From Colius striatus (Eukaryota > Chordata > Aves > Coliiformes > Coliidae), in contig NC_084772.1 of the NCBI RefSeq assembly GCF_028858725.1, positions 18,949,548 to 19,013,547 on the forward strand: a stretch of 64,000 nucleotides of DNA. The letters run 5' to 3'. Under the pieces are notes generated by a model. That model saw only the letters and a list, made by a program, of their open reading frames with translations, did no database searches and was not told the origin of the DNA. The position numbers and the translations under genes were made by a program. Positions 51,701-64,000 of the stretch are shown piece by piece. Each line of letters opens with the position of its first letter. The stretch's first letter is position 1.

Positions 51701-54700
51701 TCTTCCCATGTTCAAGATTCTGAAGAACTAGTCCCAATCCAGGTTTTCACAGGCACAGACAAGTTATTTTTCCATTACTCTTGAGTGTTAAGCCAGACAC
51801 AGCCAAGTCCCAGCGACAAAGATGTCACAGATTACAGTCAACAAACAGAAACTACTTTGCACAAATATCATGCTACAAAAGTACTAGCTAGAATCAAGTT
51901 GCAGTCATCTCATGTTGTGCTCTCAGCATTACCAGGATGCTCCTGTCAGGCAGGACTCTGCAGCAGAGTTAACAACAACCCCGGCGGGCACCGCAGCGCA
52001 TGACAAAACCCCAGCTGTTATGGCAAAAAAGGCTTGAGTACTGTGCCATAAATAAAGCACAGAGCTTTATGTATGGCACACATTCTGAGAACAAGAGATC
52101 TATGGTGTAAAATGTATTTCAAACACAGAACTCTCTGTAGTCTGGTTAGAAGTCAAAGGATGATTATTCAAAAATCCAATTAAACGTTATCCTCGCCCTA
52201 AAGCTATCCTCCTCATGTAACTCGTTCCAGGAGTTTGTACCTGCACGGAGCAAATGAACTCCCAGGGCCATCTTGCCAGGAGAATATGCTTTGGAAAAAA
52301 AAAACCCAAAACAACATTCATTTAAAAAATTTAAGCAAACATATCTTAAATACTTAAATGTCATTTTAAATACCCTTCTGGAACATTGAGTCTATCTGAG
52401 TGCATTCTTACTTTCACACTGTAGTCATTGAATGATTTTTTCTCACTATTTAAAGTGACAGCATCATTTCTCTTTTTTGTAATTAAGTAGAAACAACCTA
52501 TGTCAGTCTAATTCTATTTTTTTCCCCCTTTCTGCACCACTCCCCCAACACTCCCAAACTCCAACTCTGGTTGGAGTAAACAATTCCAGCCTAATCCCCA
52601 GTAACTGAGTTCACAAGTTGTCTGGTTTAAAAATCTCATTTGGGGCAAAACTTTGCATATCTGTTTCAGCAAACGAGTTACCTTAACTCTCCTTTGCACT
52701 TAAAACAAAGACTCTATGAAACAAATGCAGTAAAACAATGTTTTGAAAGCCATTTTTAAAAAATGTAACCAGAATATCTTTTATCTCCCCATGATTCTAC
52801 TGACCCAGTGCCTGCTAGTTCACCTCTTCCAGCTACTAGTTGCAGATACTGACTCTCAGATTTCCACTGTTAATTCTACCCACAATTCAGAGATGATAAA
52901 GAGGAAGAAAATGATCTTGGTAAATGTGATAGAACCTTCTTCTGTTTTCCAGAGCTATCACAATGAGCTAATGCATCTTGCAGGGAGCTCCTGCATCTCC
53001 AGAAACATCCATGTGGAAAATAAACAAAAGTCCTTTAAAAAAAATGACCAGATCTGTATTTGCACACGTTGATTATTGCCTCAGCAGCATATAGATCTTG
53101 AGTTTGCATTTGTCACTGTGGCTAAATAATCAATATAGCCCAAATCCCACATTTTTTAAGTAATATCCCATTGATTTCAACCATGGTAGCACTTGGACAA
53201 GATCAGCAGATCCCAGCATTTAACAAGGCAAATTAAAAGGGAACTTCTGAGCCTCACCTCAAGGAGACAGCATAGACAGCAAACATCTGGAGTCAATACC
53301 AGATTTTAAGGCATGTTGATAACAAGGAAAAAGTTGCCTAAAATTCCAGAAGCTGTTCTTCCTTCCCTGCCCCACTGAGAGAATTAGGAAACTGGCCCAA
53401 GCCCTTTCCAGTAGCAGCTAATGAGTAGGCTAGTATTGAATCCAAAGAACTCAATGAACCATGACAACTTTAGCAGGGTTTGACATGTGTTGCATCAACT
53501 ACCATCTACTGCAAGGCTTATCAGGTGGGGAAAGGCTTCCAGGCATTGCCATAATAAATCACTGTTGAAAACAGTGACTGGAAGACAGAATCCCACGTTA
53601 AGCTGTCCTCAGGCCTTCAGCTACAATCTGAGTATAAGGTTTAATAACTTATCCAGCATGTCAGATTACATATTTCTGTATCTCAGCATTCTCCAAGTAC
53701 TTATCAGTCCTGGTACAGATATCTTTTAAGAGGAATAAGTATGCATTCATTTATTAGATATAATGTGGCAATAAGTGATTTTTATTTGAGCAGTTTTGGG
53801 TATCCTCAATAAAACCCAAAACTTAAGTCTGGCCAGGAAGTGCCTTCACTCTAAGCCACTTATACTATGCATCATGCCCTAAATAACTGTAAGCATCTAG
53901 CTTGGATATGACACACATCCTGTGTACCATGTGGCTGATACCTTAGTGGAAGATCTATGGCTGCATGTAGAAAAATATCAATCAACAGACAGTAATTTGA
54001 GTAAGTGCAGGAGACACTTGAACAGGCTCCTGAAATAAGACTTCCCTTTGAGTCCTCTTATGAGTCCTCTTTGAAGATGCCTACTAATGGCAATGAACAC
54101 CCCAGGGGTAGCACACTTGTCTGAGGCACTTTTGGGGCTTTCACCTGTGAGGGATGTTCCTGCAGTCTTTGTCTTCCACGTGATGTCTGTGGTGTTTGGA
54201 AACGAGTATCTTCAAGATACTTCTATCACATTTGTTGAAAAATGCTTTTGGAAGCAGTAAAAAAAAAGAAGATAATAAATGTGATTGCTTATTCCTTGTT
54301 TTCTAAAGAAAACACTGCTAAAAATGTGGCAACCACTCCTGGTGTGCTGACCTTAACCCTGATCTCTCCCTTCCTAGGGGAGTTTCCTTATCACGAGGAT
54401 GAAAAATCAGACTTACCATTACTTTACACTATCTGGTTTAATAAACCTTTGTATTCATTCCAAGGAGACCACAGGAGGCACGTTTTGCAGGTTGTGACAG
54501 TCAATAACTAAAATAAACTACAGTGCCATACATAGAAAGCTTGTCTGATTCAAGAAGCACTTACTCCTTTCTTTTAACAGGACTTTGTGATGGCTCAGCA
54601 TCTGCAAATAAACTGAATATCCTCCATCCAAACAACGTTTTGGCCTCTCGCTACCCATCTAGGGCACATGTCAGAACAGAGGTGCTACTCAACTCCATAC

Positions 54701-57700
54701 AACTTGTTCAAAGAGAAGCCCTACTGTCACAAGAAAAACAGTGTAAGTTGATCATAAAACAAGTATAAGTGAAAAAGTAACATCATTTCTATTGATTTGC
54801 TTTCAAAAGCGGGATGCAGCTGTGAAACTGTGATGCTTTTATAGGCTGCACTTAACAGCAGAGCAGCTACTATTGCTTACTGAGGAAGTAACTGAAGGGT
54901 AGAATAGTAGGGCAGATGAGAAAATAAATGACAGTAGAAAACAAAGCAGCCCCTGACCTAAACATGGGATGCCTCCTCCCAATGCATTATTAAGGGTTGA
55001 AATAAACTCTGACTTAAAAGGCAGGTGCTGGAAGCTGTACTGCCAGTAACGACACAAATTCTTCCCATGTTGTACTGCTGTTCACTCCTCAGTGTTACAT
55101 CCTGACCTAGAGTGTCACCTTCATTTCAGCAATACTGGTTAAAAACCAGCACTCAAAACCACCGTCCCCTGAACAAGAACTTGCATGTCACCCTCTTGAA
55201 ATACTAGAATTAACTGTGAAGGCTGCTGAAAAGTAAATGTAAGCCAGTACAGAAAGCTGAAACCAAATAATTCTCAGTCTTTACTCCTCATTTCAGGGAC
55301 AAACAATGGAAGAAATGACAGATTTTAAACTAGTCTCCTTATATTAATGCCAGTTTCCCACCTGTAAGGCATACCTTTGAGTGTTACTCTACAGCTGTCA
55401 ATACCATTGCTTCTAACAGCTTAAGCGTCAGTAACTACAGGGATACTTTTACTAATAGACCAACCAGCTGACTCCCAAGAGGTACATTTAAGAAGCCTCT
55501 AATATTCAGGATGGTAAGGAGAAGGGCTCCAGCATGGAGCTGAAGCTGTGCCAGCTTCTGTTGCCATGTACCACACCAGCTTTCACACAGGACAGTTCAG
55601 AGGTCACAAAGCAGAGCTTTGTAATGTGACTCACACGTGGCTGCTAGATTGCTCAGTCACTAGCAATGAAACAGTATTTGCTATGAAATGAAATCACCTG
55701 AGAAGCCATTCAGAAAAATGGGAAGGTATTTACTGGCTTTTTCTCCAAAGAACATCCACAGAAAGGAAAATTTATTCTCAATTCCAGCCATTGCACTTGG
55801 AAGTGAATCTCAGTGCAGCATTACATAGCCTAAATAAATATGAAAATACATTGTCTGAAACACATTACTGTAGTAACAGGAAGCAATGACTTTGAGAACT
55901 TTTTGTATTTCAGCTTCCTGAAAGCACAGGCAGCTCCCTCTTCTTCAACATAACACTTTTTACATGCTTAGGGGGAAAAATGACTTCTCTCTTCCTCCTG
56001 AGTCATGAAGACTCACTGGGATAGAGTAAGATCCCTCTCTAGTGACATAGTTATTGTCGTACTAAGTAGTGCAGATAGTGAATATTTTTCTCTTCAGCAT
56101 TATTCATGCTAAATCTCACTCTTTAGCAGCATGCTGGGAAATCCACGCTGTGCTAGACACTTAAGTCAATGACCAGTGAAAGAAATCTAGAACTTAACAG
56201 CTGATGGCTCTTATAGCAGACTGTCCCACTTCCATCTTCAAATGATGCTTCTGCACTTCAATTTGTGCTGTGATTCTGATATGGAACTCACTGTAGGAAT
56301 TTTCGGCCTCACATTGCTAACTTATCAATGTAACAGATGAAGCCCTCTCAGAAAGTAAAACACAACCAATAACCAAAACCATAACAACTGTTGAAAGGAA
56401 AGAACTCCACAGGTGCTGGGGCTCTGATGGAGAAAGGATGTCATACAGCAAATGGACTCATCCAGAATAGCTCCAGTAAGATGCTGCTACATCTTTGCCT
56501 ATGATCTGCTTCTCAGTCCCACATCTCATACACACCTTAGAACAGCTCCTGGGAATACAGACTGACAGTACAGAAGGGATTGGTAATTCAATGTCTAGAG
56601 GAATGTGGTACACGTGCCAACTAAACTACGTTGCTAAGCAGCTGAGCAATCAGTGCTGGCACCACGGGGTACAGACCTGAATTTGAGAGAAACTCCTATG
56701 GCTGGTCTGATGTGCCTGGATGCCAGTATCTTCCTGATTTTAAGATCATTAGGAAGAAAAAATAAGAGATATGCCTGCTTCCCTTAAGCTAAAGGGAGAT
56801 CTATGTATCTCAAGTGTCTGTATTAGATGTAAGAGGACAGAGGTCTAGGGAAATAACTGAAGTGTTAATGAAACGTTAGCAGCTTTGTTTTTTCTTCCAT
56901 ATAAACTACTATCACTTCTTTTCACTGAGCCAACTTTCATACATTTATTTGGAACCACAAAAGGAAAAAAGTCATTATTTGTGGCCAGCTGTTAAGGATA
57001 TAGAATTATGTTGTATTTCCATTTGCAATAAAGCAGGAGTGTTAGCTGGTTTTGAACTACAGCCAGGTGGATGCACATTTAATTGCTCTCCTAGTTCCTC
57101 CACTTTCTAAATAAAGACATCTTTCAAAATCATTGCATTTTCAGAACTCTTTCATTTGAAGTAAGTGACCTGGTTTCCTCAAACTTGAAGAGCTTAACAC
57201 AACAAAGAGAGAAGGTTCTCCCTCTCTATTCCTCCCAGCCAAGAATGGCTTGTACATATTTGTATCAGCAGCTAAATTCCACCTTGAAACCTGAATTCTA
57301 AAGGAGTTCACAGAGCTTAGGAAACTGAACAGGAGAATTAAGCCATCTTCTGACCACTGTTGAAAACAGAAGTAGTGTGACCTGTAGTTATTTGTATGGT
57401 GGAAATATCTGTATTAATACAGTATGTGCATATGCTCACCCTAAGGCTCTCTGTAAAACCATGATGAAATGCAAATGCTACACTCAAAGCAATTTGGGAC
57501 TCTGTGTGTATACTCTGTTATGTTCATGTTCCAGAAAACTCACACAACACATTTTGTTAAAGTTCTATCTGAAGTTACCATAATTCCTTAAAAATATGCA
57601 GGTTGGAATAGAAGTGGCAACCAGGTTCTTCAGGAGTTTATATACACTTGACTTAACTGTCCAACTGCATTCATGTTCTGTCTCTTTTCAAGGCTGAAGT

Positions 57701-59344
57701 CTCCTCTGGGCATGCAATTGTTCCATAGCTGTGATCAACTTTCAGCATTTCTTGAGCATGAATCATAGACCTGAAACCTTCTGTATGAAGTACTATAAAG
57801 ATTATACATACATGTGGTTGTGCAGAATACTTACCATATCTACTGATCCAAAGGCAAAAACTGACAATCACTCTGAAGTTCCTTCCTCAGGTTGGCCAAG
57901 ATGGAGTTGCTTGTTCAGTCTCTCACGAAGTTTCCAACACTTTGAGTGTTTAGTCTTTAGTTCCAAAGTTGAGAATCAAGAAAGCATAATCACACTATCT
58001 TCAGGTTTCTCAATACTTCTGTAGTGTTTCCTAGTGCACACTCAGCAAGCTATCCTGAGAAGGTGCACGATATCCACCTAAAACTTACATTTTGGCTTAC
58101 ACCATATTGCCCCTGGTATATGAACCAGAACACCACCACAATTCAAAGGAAACTCGACTTTTGTGTAGTAGTTTTGTCCACTGAAAAGCTGCTGGGCATG
58201 TCTTCCTTGCAAGAGGATGACAGGGTTATGGGGTTTTTATCATATCTGATCAAAATCAATACATTAACCAGTTGATGTAGGAGAAAACTGTTGACTAGAT
58301 ACTTTTTAAAGTATTCTTCAAAACATAATGAAGGCAATATGGCAAAAAAGCTGCTCTTGCTAATGTGACATAATTGCCACTGATGACCAGCTGCTCAGGG
58401 GAATACAAGCAGTGAACATATCCTCTCCTTTAACTACCAGTGTTGCAAAATCTCCCACAAACAGACGTTAAGTCAAGCTTTTCTCTGTTTGGCAGATCAG
58501 TATAACAAATTCCCATAACAGGTCACCAGCTTGGAGGATGGGAATCTTTTCTAATAATGAATACCAAAAAACCATATCCAATTATCTAATTTCATTTTAG
58601 AAGAAAAGCTAATCAGACACTTACAGCTTCCTTTACTTCTGCTTTCATACACGAGCAGAAATGCTATCACCGATGACTCCTGTACAGCATTCTTTTCTTG
58701 AAAACAGAGCTGGAATTTGACCAGACATGGAATAAATCAGAAAGCACAAAACAGCATGAAATTGTGTTAAGATGGTCTTTCTGCCATGGTGATACTGTTA
58801 GCAAGGAGGGCTGTTATGTGAAGGAAGGTATATGTTGAATACACAAGAGACGATTTATTGAGGAAGTCTATTTTATTGCTTCACACCTACCTCTTTATTA
58901 AAAAAGCTCTTCATGAACTTAAAAAATTACCAAAGTACAATACACATATTTGGAAACTTCTCAGCTGATCCCTAAGTATCAATTTCTCTCACATCCCTGT
59001 CCTATTTGAACAGTTCCTTCTCTCTCTCTATATTCTACCAGACAAAACTGCAAACATAACACTACATACCTGCTGCACTGAGAGATTCTGATTTCTCAAC
59101 AGCTCTAATGCAAGGCTTTTCCCTGCTCCAGCAAAGCAAGACCTCAGTGAGATGTTCAGTGCGTTTGAAAAAAGGAAAATATCAAGAGGTTTAACATGAG
59201 AGTTTCTGAGGGTGAAAGACACATTATTGAATGAAAATGTAGATTACCATTTTGCTGATGCATTTGACAAAAAATTTACCTTCATTCAGTAGCTCTTTCC
59301 AGGTACTTTGGTATGGAACTATCTATAGCAGTATTGTGCAGCTC
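45764..59344. other. Gene-free DNA downstream of MLYCD
   Basis: I found no coding exon. The open frames are all 110 codons or fewer and unrecognised; many have a counterpart on the other strand. Short stretches at about 49615-49675 and 53140-53200 contain CCATTGA-like words reminiscent of old interspersed repeats. A possible alternative set of poly(A) signals for MLYCD (AATAAA on the minus strand) lies at 58854-58899. Confidence 0.6.
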
Positions 59345-59700
59345 CTTTTAGTTTATACTGGTTTATTACCAACAGAATAATGGTACAGCTCCAGCATTTT
59401 CCATTCAAGCTACCAGTGAGTTGCAAATGATTGAGAGAATTTTGCTCACCCTTTAAAGCACATCTCCAACCCATTTGCACAATCACGTGTCTAGAACTTG
59501 CAGTGATTCAATCGCTGCCAATCAAGCTTTGAATATACGGCAATGTAAGCAAGGCAGCCGATCATCCAGGTGACTTTGCATTGTGCTATGCTGAGTAAAT
59601 TTGTTTGACAAGTCACGTTCTCATTTAAATACAGCCACTGAAAGATATTACAGTTCCTTACACGCGAGGAACACTTGTTGTTAGTTTTCATAATATTTAA
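59345..59700 (-). other. Probable MLYCD 3' untranslated region
   Basis: This follows the MLYCD stop codon on the minus strand. The first AATAAA on that strand is at 59367-59362 (plus-strand TTTATT), giving a 3' UTR of roughly 350 bases if used. Further signals at 58854-58899 could give a longer form of about 850 bases. The end point is an estimate without transcript data. Confidence 0.4.
59362..59367 (-). terminator. Candidate polyadenylation signal of MLYCD
   Basis: A canonical AATAAA on the minus strand, about 335 bases after the stop codon, with no earlier copy between it and the stop. Confidence 0.4.
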
Positions 59701-60234
59701 TTAAAGCTTGCTGTTTTGCTGGAATTGAGACACCAAGGAAAGAACCTGCTCTGAAGCTTTAATTTGCTTAGTCCCCAGGTAGGCTGCACTGTTACTGGCT
59801 GTGTCCTCCAAGAAGTATCGGTAGTTCACCATCATGCCACAAGCAGCAGCAATGCCCCGAGGGCTCGTGTCTCCCATCCAGTTTATTCGCCACATCACGG
59901 AGCCATTCTGAAGATGAAAATTTGCTACTGGATTCAGAGCATAACCACGATGTTTCTCTCCATACAAATACCAGGCACAGAGTCTCATAAGTGGTGAATG
60001 GAGCACTTTAACTAATTTTTCTGATCTCACCCACTCATTGTTATTTAAGAGCTTCTTTAGTGTTTCAGTAGTGGAGTCTCCGGTGAGCTCAGAGATTTCT
60101 TGCCGTTCTGATTTAGTAAACAGTTCATTTCTTTCCAGTTCTTTTGTTTGTGAGGAGAGGAGACCAACAAGCCATTTGGTGAATCCTGGGATAGGTGAAA
60201 GCGTAGAAAAAGTTTTTATCCGAGGAAGTTCTTT
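59701..60234 (-). CDS. MLYCD: Malonyl-CoA decarboxylase, last coding exon
   Basis: MLYCD converts malonyl-CoA to acetyl-CoA and CO2 in peroxisomes, mitochondria and cytosol, relieving malonyl-CoA inhibition of carnitine palmitoyltransferase 1. This exon encodes the last 177 residues, which by length corresponds to residues 317-493 of the human protein. It covers most of the GNAT-like catalytic domain. Visible landmarks are [10 protein letters not shown] at exon residues 12-21, whose Ser13 matches catalytic Ser329; [20 protein letters not shown] at 85-104; and FHLQNG at 106-111, whose His107 matches catalytic His423. The C terminus is Ser-Lys-Leu, a type 1 peroxisomal signal, followed by TAA at 59703-59701. 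The exon starts after a TTTTGTCTGCAG acceptor, in phase 0, and its frame is intact, so the gene is probably functional. An ATG-started open frame reaching back to 60423 continues into the intron and is not taken as the start. The upstream exons, carrying Ser290 and Glu302, are outside the window. Confidence 0.96.
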   Translation of the reverse strand, partial: KELPRIKTFSTLSPIPGFTKWLVGLLSSQTKELERNELFTKSERQEISELTGDSTTETLKKLLNNNEWVRSEKLVKVLHSPLMRLCAWYLYGEKHRGYALNPVANFHLQNGSVMWRINWMGDTSPRGIAAACGMMVNYRYFLEDTASNSAAYLGTKQIKASEQVLSLVSQFQQNSKL

Positions 60235-60262
60235 CTGCAGACAAAAGGAAAGTAAAAAAAAC
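60235..60262 (-). other. MLYCD: Splice acceptor of the last MLYCD exon
   Basis: On the minus strand a T/C-rich tract with an eight-T run leads to TTTTGTCTGCAG, directly followed by AAAGAACTT, which begins the coding segment KELPR. In related proteins the residue before this Lys/Arg is Gln, so the junction falls where the family alignment predicts. Confidence 0.85.
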
Positions 60263-61036
60263 CTCACTTGATTTTTGTCATGACTGACAAAAGAACAGGT
60301 GATAGTCTTTACTTGGTATTGATGCTTGATTCTGAGAATTAACTGATACACATAGACAGAAATAAAGAAAACAGGACAGCCTGCCACTAATAGCTTAGTG
60401 ACTAGAAAATACTTGAAGAACAAAGAAAATTTACACTCTGACTGAATTACAGTCAGAGTAATACAATCACATAACCTCTATGAAAGCACTTATGCAGTAC
60501 TTACACACACTACGTTGTGGTACAACATTTTATTGGCAGAAATAAACAAATACTATCCCATGCCATAAAAAAGTTACTCTGAGGAATGATTTTTTTTTAA
60601 AAAAACAATAAACATACAAGTTCTAAACCCTTTTAAATCTCATTGATTTTTCATCTGTAACTCTTTTTTTACATCAAGGACAGTTTATTATTTCAGTCTA
60701 CTGTAAAATCAGTAGAGGTAGGATTTCTAGATTTAATGGGAAGAAGAACTTCTCGAGGTTTTGAAAATGGTTCTTTATACAGCCCCCCACTTGTCATCCT
60801 GTTCCCAAACTATAAACTACATTGGCAAAACTGCAAGATAAAAAAGACATGCCTGCCATAAAAATATCCATCACACAGTTTAATGCTTGTTTTAACATAA
60901 TAAAACTTCTCCTCCTAATTGATGAGTAAAAACTGCTAACTATGGAATCACGTAAAGCAAAACATACATAAGGAAAATTGTGTTTTACTTCTGAGGCACA
61001 ACAGCTTGGAGAATAGAGAAGGTTGTGAAACTCAAT

Positions 61037-61140
61037 TATGTTCCTGTGTGACCTGATCTAGGTGGGACCTGCTTTGGCAGGAGGGTAGGACTAGATGATC
61101 TCTAAAGGTCTCTTCCAACTCCTACCAGTCTTTGATTCAC
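61037..61140 (+). mobile_element. CR1 LINE 3' end fragment in the MLYCD intron
   Basis: This is sense-strand CR1 on the plus strand, antisense to MLYCD. It reads TGTTCCTGTGTGACCTGATC, TAGGTGGGACCTGCTTTGGC, ACTAGATGATCTCTAAAGGT and CTTCCAACTCCTACCAG, and ends with a decayed TTTGATTCACTGA tail. It is only about 100 bases long. Confidence 0.92.
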
Positions 61141-62420
61141 TGACACTTGAATTAATAAGAATTACATGGTTGAACTGTGCTGAAGAAGTGTGGGGAGCAT
61201 GGAACAGAGGGATGATGGAGCTGAACTGAAACAACTACAGTTAATTACGTTTCATACAGGAAGAAGTGGTAAGAACCAAGATGTTTATCAATGTTACAGA
61301 AGTATCTTAATATCAACACACAAGTGCCTTTAAATGACTACAAAAGGCTTATTTTCTACTTGGAGTACTACAGAGAAAACCACAGGCGCTGCAGGAGCAT
61401 ATGGTGCCATGGGGCTGCTGCTGCTCTGCTCCCTGCCACACAGCCATCTGCATGCTGCTCCATCAGGCTGCAGCAGGCAGGCAATACAGGGCTGCCATTC
61501 CTCCACTACACTGGAGCCAAGCACCACTACTAGTAATATTGCAGTAACATTCTCCTGGTTATTGACAACGGTTTTTTTCCTTCACACACAAGAAAAATGG
61601 ATCTGGAATGCACTTTTCTTTAAAGCTGCGGGGACAGTTACATTCAGGTGCCTGCTTGTCAGCAACACTTTCCTTGATTCAACACTAGCTCCCACCAAAG
61701 ACACTACTCATGCAAAACCACAGGTCTCCTGGAGAAGAAGGAGAAAGAAAGGTGGCACAGAAGTGAATTTTTAAAGGCCACTGGAATAATACTTCGAGGT
61801 ACCTGTTCCTGGAGAAAAAGATGATAGCTTTCAGTTTTGTCAAGACCATAACAAGCAGTATCACTTGTTACCTTCATTTGTCCACCAGCGCATGAGAGCT
61901 GACCAGTGGTGACTCTACTGTGACCAGCCATAGCTTAGCTGCCAAGACAGTCTGCTGTCAAGTAATTTGACCTTTTGCATGTCAGTTCTTACTGCAGAAA
62001 GATGAATTTCTGCCCAGAAGGGAGGGCTACAATTCCCTTCTGAAGATTCAATGACCCAGTACCCTTCTGCCTGTCCACACGATAATGACGGATGACAACT
62101 CAGCAACTGTCTAGGATGTGACAGACCTGCAAATGAACCTTAAGGTACAAAACCACAAATCTGCAATCTATAATGAGCAGTACCCTTTTCATGTCAGCAT
62201 CCTTAAACAGTAGCAAGCTCCCCCAGAAAAGAGACTGGATTTCAAAACAGAGTTTTCGTTCTTACATGTCTTCACTCTGGTTGTGCTTTAAAGTTCCTCT
62301 TTAGTCCGTAACACAGAGAACACAAGAGACAGGAAAATCAGTAGTTTTCAAATTAATGACCTATCAATGAGAAATCCTAGATGTGCTGCTAGAGGGAGTG
62401 CAGATGGTACTATTGTGTAG

Positions 62421-62467
62421 TGGGAGTGAAAAAGAAGGAAAAAAATAAAAAGAGAAAAAGAAATAAG
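62421..62467 (+). repeat. Purine-rich low-complexity tract
   Basis: This is an A/G-only run of AAAGAAGG and AAAAAGAG-type units. It lies within the MLYCD intron and appears as a pyrimidine tract on the transcribed strand. Confidence 0.7.
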
Positions 62468-64000
62468 TTGTTAGAGGGTCTTTTCCTTTAGGTGGGGATT
62501 CAAGGAATACAGGATGTGTTTCTTTTTGATCTGAAGATGGGATTACATCCTTTATAGGTTTTCCATTTTTTTCTAACTCCATTACTCATCCTATAAAAAT
62601 AGTGCCTTTGAGAACACATTGCTTAGGTCTCTTTCAAAAATTCTTCACAGACATTTGGGGTTAAAACCTGAGATGGAAAGAATGAAGGTAATGCTTACAT
62701 TTGAGAAGCAGAAATTCTTTTTTCAGGTAAAAGGAAAAACTGACTGGACCAAGAGAAAATGCTGCTTGCCACAAAGTCATGTCTGGAAGTCTGCAGCATC
62801 TCTGCTAAGAAAGTTTAGTGTTTGAAAATACTATTTTGCTACCAGAGCCAAGAAGCAGGGCTTTTCACACAGGAGCTGAGCCGTGTCCACTGCTTCCAGA
62901 GGGTGACAATTCCAATCTCAGCTTCCAGCTTGCAAAGCTGAGACTGCACCTATGCACCATGCACCGTGACAAAAGGGAGAATGAAGGACTTCTTCCCATA
63001 TTTGTGTGTTAATAAGAACCGCTGCAAAGCTCCTAATTAACTGACATTTTGCTTCCTTGTGATGTCGACTGCTCTTTCTTTATCATTCAGTTTCAGGAGT
63101 GACCTGTTCACCAAGCCCAACTCTAAATATTTATCAGGAAGTCAGTTGCTCCTACTCTATTAATAAATTAAAAATGTGAAATTGTGCATATTTTTTACTT
63201 TTTAGGACAGATAAGACCTGGGAAAGTGACCCCATTTCGAAGCTACAGTAGAGAGTCCTATAGATCTGATAAATACTCGAGTTTAGCAGTTTATCTGAGG
63301 CAGCCATTTCTTGTAAAAAAATAAATAGACCCAGTGAAGTGTTCACATTTATGTTGTTGCTAAATTGATGTGCTAGTTTCTAAGGCTATTGGTAGAGATA
63401 CATTAATGTTTATTTTCTTGTCAGAAACTCACACACCATTAAGAAACAGCTGCTTATTTTGTTTTGGGGTAGATTTCTGGTTCTGGTCGTCTTTAAGGTC
63501 GGTTTTTTTTCATTGCAGAAAAGTGCAGACTTTTTCTATTATCCATATCTCATCTGAAACTGTCTTGCACTCTGAAAGCTGTAGTCCAAGGTCACATTTT
63601 TCATCAATGAAAGCAAAGCCTGTTTTGGAAATTATGATCTCCCCAGGTCACCTAGATCAAATTAAGGTAGCAATTATCAACAGCCCAACCAGAAAGCTAA
63701 AATCTGCCACCAATTGTTAAGCATTCTATTGAGTCTCACAGTAGCTGCGAGTTTTCTCCCCCAAATGCCACAGGCTATAAAATTCTAAGCACTTTTCTCA
63801 AAGGCTTCACACCACAGTTATCTGTTTCTGTCATCTGCAGACTGAATTGCTATGATGTACCTTCTGCAGAGCTACAGACCATTTAGAGTGGCTATAAACA
63901 CATTCTGAATTAAATGTCTGTCTAATGAGAAATCTATCTGTCTACACATTTCATCAGCACCTACCAGCTTGCTACAAATCCATCTGCCTGCTTGTTTGCC

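Larger units (their letters stand above)
60235..64000 (-). other. MLYCD: Partial intron of MLYCD preceding the last exon
   Basis: I searched the minus strand for the preceding exon (expected to end near a VVKELQ-like segment followed by a GT donor) and found no match, so the intron extends past the right edge and exceeds 3.7 kb. It contains a CR1 fragment at 61037-61140 and a purine-rich tract at 62421-62467. Open frames on both strands here, including a 146-codon plus-strand frame at 61334-61774 ending in an Arg/Lys-rich stretch, show no family resemblance. Confidence 0.7.

Noticed and set aside
59028..59222. Minus-strand 64-codon open frame downstream of MLYCD with a GAGKS-like string
   Set aside because: It lies beyond the MLYCD stop and the first poly(A) signal. 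The P-loop-like string lacks the full GxxxxGK(S/T) context of a nucleotide-binding domain, and no family is recognisable.
61334..61774. Plus-strand 146-codon open frame in the MLYCD intron
   Set aside because: It is antisense to MLYCD, rich in Thr/Ser and ends in a basic run, with no family resemblance; an opposite-strand frame overlaps it.
1..64000. CRISPR arrays, tRNA or rRNA genes, and bacterial-type operons
   Set aside because: No regularly spaced repeats, no cloverleaf or rRNA-like sequence was seen, and all recognisable features are of a vertebrate genome.

Overview
This window looks like nuclear DNA from a bird. The evidence is several copies of the avian LINE CR1, including 3' tails of the ATTCTATGATT type, a solo endogenous-retrovirus LTR of a kind common in bird genomes, an overall AT-rich composition, and one recognisable vertebrate exon. 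The sequence does not allow a species call.

Only one gene can be supported. The last coding exon of malonyl-CoA decarboxylase (MLYCD) lies on the minus strand at 59701-60234. It has a clean splice acceptor, an intact frame, the two catalytic residues expected in this half of the enzyme, and a C-terminal Ser-Lys-Leu peroxisomal signal. A possible 3' UTR with an AATAAA signal runs to about 59345. The sequence from 60235 to 64000 is the 3' part of the preceding intron; the earlier MLYCD exons are not visible and should lie beyond the right edge.

Positions 1-59344 form a long non-coding stretch. The open frames there are short, unrecognised, and often overlap on both strands or fall inside repeats, as expected by chance. 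It holds CR1 copies of different ages (old: 9815-10230 and 35645-35850; younger: 20613-20690, 20903-21110, 23824-24013, 26399-27041, 41251-41440), a solo LTR at 34341-35164, two diverged copies of an unidentified dispersed repeat (34070-34163 and 40141-40234), short tandem duplications, simple-sequence tracts, a perfect forkhead-type palindrome at 45741-45763, and several AT-rich, homeodomain-motif-rich blocks that resemble conserved non-coding elements. In mammals OSGIN1 follows MLYCD; its long final coding exon is not visible here.

I see no CRISPR array, operon, rRNA, tRNA or prokaryotic system, and nothing that amounts to a new biological system. The most useful observations are the paired unknown repeat, the forkhead palindrome, the LTR boundaries, and the large gene-free flank of MLYCD.
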